Source: DASVEE01 sp036399695 | GTDB lineage: Bacteria; Acidobacteriota; Thermoanaerobaculia; Gp7-AA8 | Assembly (NCBI GenBank): GCA_036399695.1 | Contig: DASWMP010000269.1 | Span: forward strand, 1-9,870 | DNA: 9,870 nucleotides | Reading direction: 5' to 3' | Part shown: positions 6,816 through 9,870 of the stretch, piece after piece | Numbering within the stretch: the stretch's first letter is position 1 | Layout: every line of letters starts with the position of its first letter | Notes under the pieces: generated by a model | Told to the model about the DNA's origin: nothing | Database searches by the model: none | Seen by the model: only the letters and a program-made list of their open reading frames with translations | Position numbers and translations under genes: made by a program

Positions 6816-6993
6816 ACACGAAAAGGTGCGCGCCGTCGAGTTGATGCGTCAGTTGCGCGACGGGATCAACGACGAGATCGCCGATATGACTTTCGAGGAA
6901 CAGCGGCGGTGGCTCGACGCGCAATTAGAGCAGTCGTCGCTCTGGCAACGGCTGGAGCGGGAGTCCGCGGCAGCGAATCCGAAGTCCCGCTGA
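6808..6993 (+). CDS. Small helical partner of the PIN protein (candidate antitoxin)
   Basis: A 61-residue charged protein predicted to be almost entirely helical, with no visible ribbon-helix-helix, AbrB, Phd or HTH motif. The centre reads VELMRQLRDGINDEIADMTF and continues EEQRRWLDAQ (10-39). Short partners after PIN genes of this type commonly show such a layout, with an (M/L)(S/T)xEE(x)RRxx stretch; that is recollection of the family, not a search result. Translation is well supported: the ATG lies inside the end of the PIN gene (ATGACTGA overlap) and is preceded by GAGGTGAT (6795-6802), a long match to the extended anti-Shine-Dalgarno. It is therefore likely translationally coupled to the nuclease. 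The role as antitoxin is inferred from position and size. Confidence 0.75.
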   Translation: MTEHEKVRAVELMRQLRDGINDEIADMTFEEQRRWLDAQLEQSSLWQRLERESAAANPKSR

Positions 6994-7503
6994 CTACCGC
7001 CGGCCGGTCGAGTACACCGTCACCGGGAACTTCAGCCGGCCGAGCGGGGTGCGGTAGTAGGCGTCGCCGCGGATCTCGTACTTGGCGCGGTTGCCGGTGA
7101 TCGCGTCAGCGACTGCCCGGAAGAGTGAGCCCACCTGCTGGTAACCGATGCGGGTGCGCAGATTCACCATTCCTGTGCGGTTGGCCGGGATGTCGATGTT
7201 CTGGCTGCTGATGCTGTCGAGAACGCGGTTGTCGTTCACGAAGAGATTGAAATCGATCTCGTCGAGGCGGAGGCCGACGGAGTTCGGGTTGTCCACTTCG
7301 ATGGCAAAGTCGATATCGATCGAGGACGCCGACAGCGGCAGGGCGATGTCGACCCGCGGGCGGATGTCGCGGATCGAGTAGCGGGGGTTCTCGATGTTCA
7401 GCGCCTGCTTCACGGTGCTGCAGCCCGAGAGCAGCACGGTCACGAGCGCCAGGGTGAAGCAGATGCCCGCCAGCAGCGAGCCGAAAGTGAGTGAGCGTTT
7501 CAT
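6994..7503 (-). CDS. LEA14/WHy-type lipoprotein (first copy)
   Basis: A 169-residue predicted lipoprotein. The hydrophobic signal ends in the lipobox LLSGC (Cys28). The mature part holds a single LEA_2/WHy-like beta-sandwich domain (about 45-165), recognisable from alternating strands such as IDIDFAIEVDNPNSVGLRLDE, where the conserved NPN follows a strand, and a C-terminal LGRLKFPV segment. Bacterial members are linked to desiccation or stress tolerance, but the biochemical role is not settled. ATG 7503 gives a normal signal peptide; an in-frame TTG at 7524 adds seven residues; neither has a clear ribosome binding site. The stop codon directly abuts that of the small PIN partner gene on the other strand. 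Confidence 0.85.
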   Translation of the reverse strand: MKRSLTFGSLLAGICFTLALVTVLLSGCSTVKQALNIENPRYSIRDIRPRVDIALPLSASSIDIDFAIEVDNPNSVGLRLDEIDFNLFVNDNRVLDSISSQNIDIPANRTGMVNLRTRIGYQQVGSLFRAVADAITGNRAKYEIRGDAYYRTPLGRLKFPVTVYSTGRR

Positions 7504-7570
7504 AGCAGGGGCGACGTTGTGCAAAGGGCTGGCCCACTTTTATTCAGAGGATTGCCTGCGAGGCGTCTTG

Positions 7571-7576
7571 TAGAAT
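7571..7576 (+). promoter_or_regulatory. Candidate -10 element (TAGAAT) before the glycosyltransferase
   Basis: TAGAAT lies in the 139-nt gap between the divergent LEA14 and glycosyltransferase genes and matches five of six -10 positions. There is no good -35 at 16-18 nt. Transcription would start near 7583-7584, at the first base of a short GTG-initiated reading frame, leaving a leader of about 60 nt before the glycosyltransferase. Confidence 0.35.
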
Positions 7577-7583
7577 CCCGCCC

Positions 7584-7634
7584 GTGCCGCTGGTCTGCCC
7601 GTTGCAGTTCAGTCGGGTGACTCCGTCGGGATGA
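7584..7634 (+). other. Possible 16-codon upstream ORF (leader peptide)
   Basis: GTG 7584 opens a frame of 16 codons (MPLVCPLQFSRVTPSG) closed by a TGA at 7632-7634 that overlaps the glycosyltransferase ribosome binding site. The GTG sits 7 nt after TAGAAT, the same geometry as other SD-less starts in this window. Nothing in the peptide indicates a function, and chance is a fair explanation. Confidence 0.25.
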
Positions 7635-7642
7635 GGTGATTT

Positions 7643-8350
7643 TTGGGGACGACAGCCATTGTCGCGGCCTACAACGAGGAAAAGACGATCGCTGACGTCC
7701 TGCGCGTGCTCAGCTCCAGCGCGTTCATCGACGAGGTGATCGTCGTCAGCGACGGCTCGACTGATGGTACGGTCGACATCGCCCGAACGTTTGACGGCGT
7801 CCGCACCATCGCCCTCCGCGAGAATCATGGAAAAGGCTACGCCATGGCCGTCGGTGTGGCCAACGCCTCCAACGACGTCCTCTTCTTCTGCGACGGCGAC
7901 ATGTACAACGTCACGGACGTTCACATCGAGGCGCTCGTCACCCCGGTAGCGAAGAACGACTGCGACATGAACATCGGCGTCCGCGATCGCGGGCGCGTGC
8001 TCAACTTCCTCCACCTCAAGATGCAGTGCGGTCCGGTCCTGTCGGGGATCCGCGTCATGCGCCGCTCGGTCTTCGAGACCGTTCCGGTGCAGTACCAGGC
8101 GCACTACAAGATCGAGGCGGCCCTCAACTGCTTCTGCTCCCGCGCCGGCTACCGCCAGCAGCACACCATCATCCACGAGCTGGATCACGTGCTCAAAGAG
8201 TCGAAGCGGGGGCTGCGCGAAGGGCTGGCCAGCCGCTGGGACATGTCACGCGAGGTCGTCCTCGTCCTGATCGACCTCTACGTTTTCGAGACGTGGCGCT
8301 GGACGCCGCCGGCCGAGCTGCCGGTGGCCGAGTACGATCTGTTCGAGTAG
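7643..8350 (+). CDS. Glycosyltransferase family 2
   Basis: A 235-residue single-domain GT-A glycosyltransferase that would use an NDP-sugar, probably cytosolic since no membrane helix is seen. The family pattern starts at once with AIVAAYNEEKTI (5-16), then VVSDGSTDGT (34-43), NHGKGYAM (61-68) and the metal-binding DxD as FFCDGDM (81-87, D84 and D86). The start must be close to the first strand. TTG 7643 is chosen because GAGGTGAT (7633-7640) places the core SD 6 nt upstream; the upstream in-frame ATG at 7631 hits a stop after two codons. Acceptor and product are unknown. It lies between two LEA14-like lipoprotein genes on the opposite strand, with no other glycan genes nearby, so a full polysaccharide cluster is not evident. 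Confidence 0.88.
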   Translation: MGTTAIVAAYNEEKTIADVLRVLSSSAFIDEVIVVSDGSTDGTVDIARTFDGVRTIALRENHGKGYAMAVGVANASNDVLFFCDGDMYNVTDVHIEALVTPVAKNDCDMNIGVRDRGRVLNFLHLKMQCGPVLSGIRVMRRSVFETVPVQYQAHYKIEAALNCFCSRAGYRQQHTIIHELDHVLKESKRGLREGLASRWDMSREVVLVLIDLYVFETWRWTPPAELPVAEYDLFE

Positions 8351-8383
8351 CCCCGCCGCGTCAGCAGGGGCCCCGGTCGATCG

Positions 8384-8848
8384 TCAGCGGTTCAGGAACT
8401 GCCCGAGCTCCTGCGTCAGGATCTGGGTGAACTGCCCCTTCGGCGACTCGAAGTAGGCCACGAGCCGCAATCGCACCGGCTCGGTTCCTTCCAGCCGGTC
8501 GGACGTGGCGACGGCCCGCGACCAGAACGTCACCTGACCCGCCTGGCGGGGCTGGAGCGTGTGGGCGAAGCGATCCTCTTCGCTGATGATCCGGTAGGCG
8601 CCCCCCGTGCCGAGCGACGACAGCGTCACGGTGCGCAGTGTGATCGGCACGTCCGACCGGTTCTGCACCTGCAGGGCGAACTGGATGTCGATGGCGCCGC
8701 TCCGGAAGCCAACGTCCCCCGCGCCGGCGACCTGCACGAGGGCCATGTCGGGCTTGACGATGTCGATCTGCGGCTTGCTCGCGCAGGAGAAAACCGCGAC
8801 ACACAAGACGGTGAGTGAGAGGCGGGAGAGTGTCTGTGGCTTTAGCAT
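8384..8848 (-). CDS. LEA14-like lipoprotein (second copy)
   Basis: A 154-residue predicted lipoprotein with a short hydrophobic signal ending in VFSC (Cys22); Phe at -2 makes the lipobox less than ideal. The mature region is all-beta, with a segment such as GAIDIQFALQVQNRSDVPITL, a strand-Asn-turn arrangement like that of LEA14/WHy domains, then paired strands up to ELGQFLNR. Similarity to the first LEA14 protein is in layout rather than residue identity, so it is either an old paralogue or an independent member. ATG 8848 is preceded by only weak purine-rich bases (AGAGAAAG). Its start codon is 18 bp from that of the divergent DUF2071 gene. Function unknown; probably envelope-associated. Confidence 0.75.
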   Translation of the reverse strand: MLKPQTLSRLSLTVLCVAVFSCASKPQIDIVKPDMALVQVAGAGDVGFRSGAIDIQFALQVQNRSDVPITLRTVTLSSLGTGGAYRIISEEDRFAHTLQPRQAGQVTFWSRAVATSDRLEGTEPVRLRLVAYFESPKGQFTQILTQELGQFLNR

Positions 8849-8866
8849 TGCTTTCTCTGCTGCTCG

Positions 8867-9628
8867 ATGCATATTCACGACCAGATCGACCGCGTCACGC
8901 CGACCCAGGAACCGGATCAGCCGGTGGTCATGCACCAGAACTGGCACCACCTTGGGTTCTTCCATTGGGAGGTCTCGCCCCAGGAGCTGCAGCAGCTCCT
9001 TCCGGCCGGACTGACGGTCGATACGTTCGAAGGGAAAGCCTACGTGGGCCTGGTGCCGTTCACGGTCACGGGCGTCCGCGCCGTCCTCACGCCGCCGCTC
9101 CCCTGGATCTCCAGCTTCCATGAGATCAACGTGCGGACGTACGTCCATCATCAGGGACGCTGGCCCGGCGTCTGGTTCTTCAGCCTCGACGCCGGGAGCA
9201 CGCTGGCCGTCGCCGCGGCCCGGGCCATGTACAAGCTCAATTACTTCCACTCGGAGATCGAGCTCGCCGCGTCGCGGGACAGCAGTCCGACGATCGACTT
9301 CACGGCCCATCGCCAGGACGAGCGGGGCCCCGGTCCGGCGAACGCTCATCTGAAGTACCGTCCGGTAGAGGGACCGGTGGCGCCGGCGGCCGTCGGCACG
9401 CTCGACCACTTCCTCTGCGAGCGGTACATCCTGTACGCCGCCGACTCCCAGCATCAGCTCCACCGCGCCCGCATCCACCACCAGCCGTACCCTCTGCAAC
9501 GGGCGGAAGTGCTGCACATGGAAGAGACGCTGATCTGGGCCGCGGGCGTCAAGCGAGGGGAGGAATCACCGATCCGCCACTACGCGGCGGAGGTGAATGT
9601 GAAGGTGTATCCGCTGGAAAAAGTGTAG
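8867..9628 (+). CDS. DUF2071 / YqjF-type protein
   Basis: A 253-residue protein of the COG3361/DUF2071 type. Family marks are the N-terminal NWHHLGFFHWEVSP (25-38), LLPAGLTVDTFEGKAYVGLV (44-63), the central FHEINVRTYV (84-93) and GVWFFSLDA (101-109), followed by AARAMYKLNYFHSEIEL. The family is described in Bacillus subtilis as YqjF; its biochemical activity is not established, and the beta-rich fold is related to acetoacetate decarboxylase-like proteins as far as I recall. ATG 8867 is the first start; an in-frame ATG at 8930 lies directly before the conserved NWHHL block and is possible. Neither has a clear ribosome binding site. No signal peptide. A small basic gene follows after 22 nt. Confidence 0.88.
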   Translation: MHIHDQIDRVTPTQEPDQPVVMHQNWHHLGFFHWEVSPQELQQLLPAGLTVDTFEGKAYVGLVPFTVTGVRAVLTPPLPWISSFHEINVRTYVHHQGRWPGVWFFSLDAGSTLAVAAARAMYKLNYFHSEIELAASRDSSPTIDFTAHRQDERGPGPANAHLKYRPVEGPVAPAAVGTLDHFLCERYILYAADSQHQLHRARIHHQPYPLQRAEVLHMEETLIWAAGVKRGEESPIRHYAAEVNVKVYPLEKV

Positions 9629-9650
9629 AGTGCCGCGCCGGAGGAATGTC

Positions 9651-9812
9651 ATGTCTCAAAGCAATGGTGAAAAAGCACGCGCGTCGATCGCGAAGAAGCG
9701 TCGTACGGCGCAGCGTCTGAAGGACCGCGCCCGCCGCGCGGAGCTCGGGATCAAGGGCCCGTCCGGATCCGAGCAGAAGACGGCCGATCAGTCGGCCGAC
9801 GCGTCGAAGTAG
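9651..9812 (+). CDS. Small very basic protein, unknown
   Basis: A 53-residue protein rich in Lys and Arg in its first 35 residues (KARASIAKKRRTAQRLKDRA, predicted amphipathic helix), then a Ser/Asp/Gln-rich disordered-looking tail. I recognise no family. GGAGGA lies 5 nt before ATG 9651, which decides the start; an upstream in-frame GTG at 9630 has no such signal. It begins 22 nt after the DUF2071 gene, so the two may be co-transcribed. The basic composition suggests nucleic-acid binding, for example to rRNA or DNA, but that is a guess. A 7-bp inverted repeat (CGGCCGA at 9781-9787 with TCGGCCG at 9792-9798) lies in its 3' end. Confidence 0.7.
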   Translation: MSQSNGEKARASIAKKRRTAQRLKDRARRAELGIKGPSGSEQKTADQSADASK

Positions 9813-9856
9813 GTAAGCAGCCCGCCGGCGATCCAGCCGCGGAGCGGTCTCGGAGT

Positions 9857-9870
9857 GGGGGGGGGGGGGG
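9857..9870. other. Terminal 14-base G run
   Basis: The window ends in fourteen consecutive G. No homopolymer this long occurs elsewhere in the window. It lies outside any gene and looks like the end of an assembled contig, possibly a poly-G read artefact of two-colour sequencing, rather than genuine sequence. Confidence 0.6.

Noticed and set aside
7544..8188. Minus-strand frame opposite the glycosyltransferase
   Set aside because: The plus strand holds all GT2 motifs including DxD; the minus frame is Asp/Val/Ala-rich shadow.
8350..8371. GCCCC/GGGGC hairpin between the glycosyltransferase and second LEA14 gene as a bidirectional terminator
   Set aside because: Only a 5-bp stem with a 12-nt loop and no T tract on either strand; not enough to call.
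9781..9798. CGGCCGA/TCGGCCG hairpin as terminator of the small basic gene
   Set aside because: It lies inside the coding region and lacks a following T run; probably incidental GC-rich symmetry.

Overview
The window is GC-rich, densely packed chromosomal DNA from a diderm (Gram-negative-type) bacterium. Three genes encode lipoprotein-like secreted proteins, one encodes an AmpG-type muropeptide permease homologue, and starts are often TTG or GTG. The style (high GC, housekeeping genes beside LEA14-like lipoproteins and a PIN-domain pair) would fit an Acidobacteriota-like or similar environmental lineage. That placement is a weak inference: no rRNA or other decisive marker is present. The last 14 bases are a pure G run, which suggests the end of an assembled contig.

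Layout. Positions 1-163 hold no gene but carry a cluster of inverted repeats, including two mutually exclusive hairpins just upstream of a family I inorganic pyrophosphatase (164-781, +). Ribosomal protein L11 methyltransferase prmA (793-1638, +) follows 11 nt later. Citrate synthase gltA (1625-2914, -) converges on prmA with a 14-nt overlap. The 16S rRNA methyltransferase rsmE (2975-3682, -) lies upstream of gltA on the same strand. A patatin-like phospholipase (3844-4749, +) overlaps an AmpG-like permease (4664-5863, -) tail to tail by 86 nt. A small lipoprotein (5910-6284, +) starts divergently from ampG and ends in a clear intrinsic terminator (6313-6338).

The second half is more accessory. 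A PIN-domain nuclease (6354-6815, +) overlaps by 8 nt a 61-residue helical protein (6808-6993, +) in a toxin-first toxin-antitoxin-like arrangement. That small gene abuts, with no base between, the 3' end of a LEA14/WHy-type lipoprotein (6994-7503, -). Then come a family 2 glycosyltransferase (7643-8350, +), a second LEA14-like lipoprotein (8384-8848, -), a DUF2071/YqjF-type protein (8867-9628, +) and a 53-residue very basic protein (9651-9812, +).

How it works together. The first part is core metabolism and translation maintenance: pyrophosphate removal, ribosome methylation and entry to the TCA cycle. The middle concerns lipid and cell-wall turnover. The best candidate for something under-described is the PIN nuclease and small-partner pair. 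Secondary candidates are the alternative hairpins before ppa, a recurrent -10-like hexamer 6-7 nt before start codons that lack a Shine-Dalgarno (possible leaderless transcripts), and a 16-codon upstream ORF ending inside the ribosome binding site of the glycosyltransferase. I see no CRISPR array, tRNA, rRNA, insertion sequence or prophage gene.
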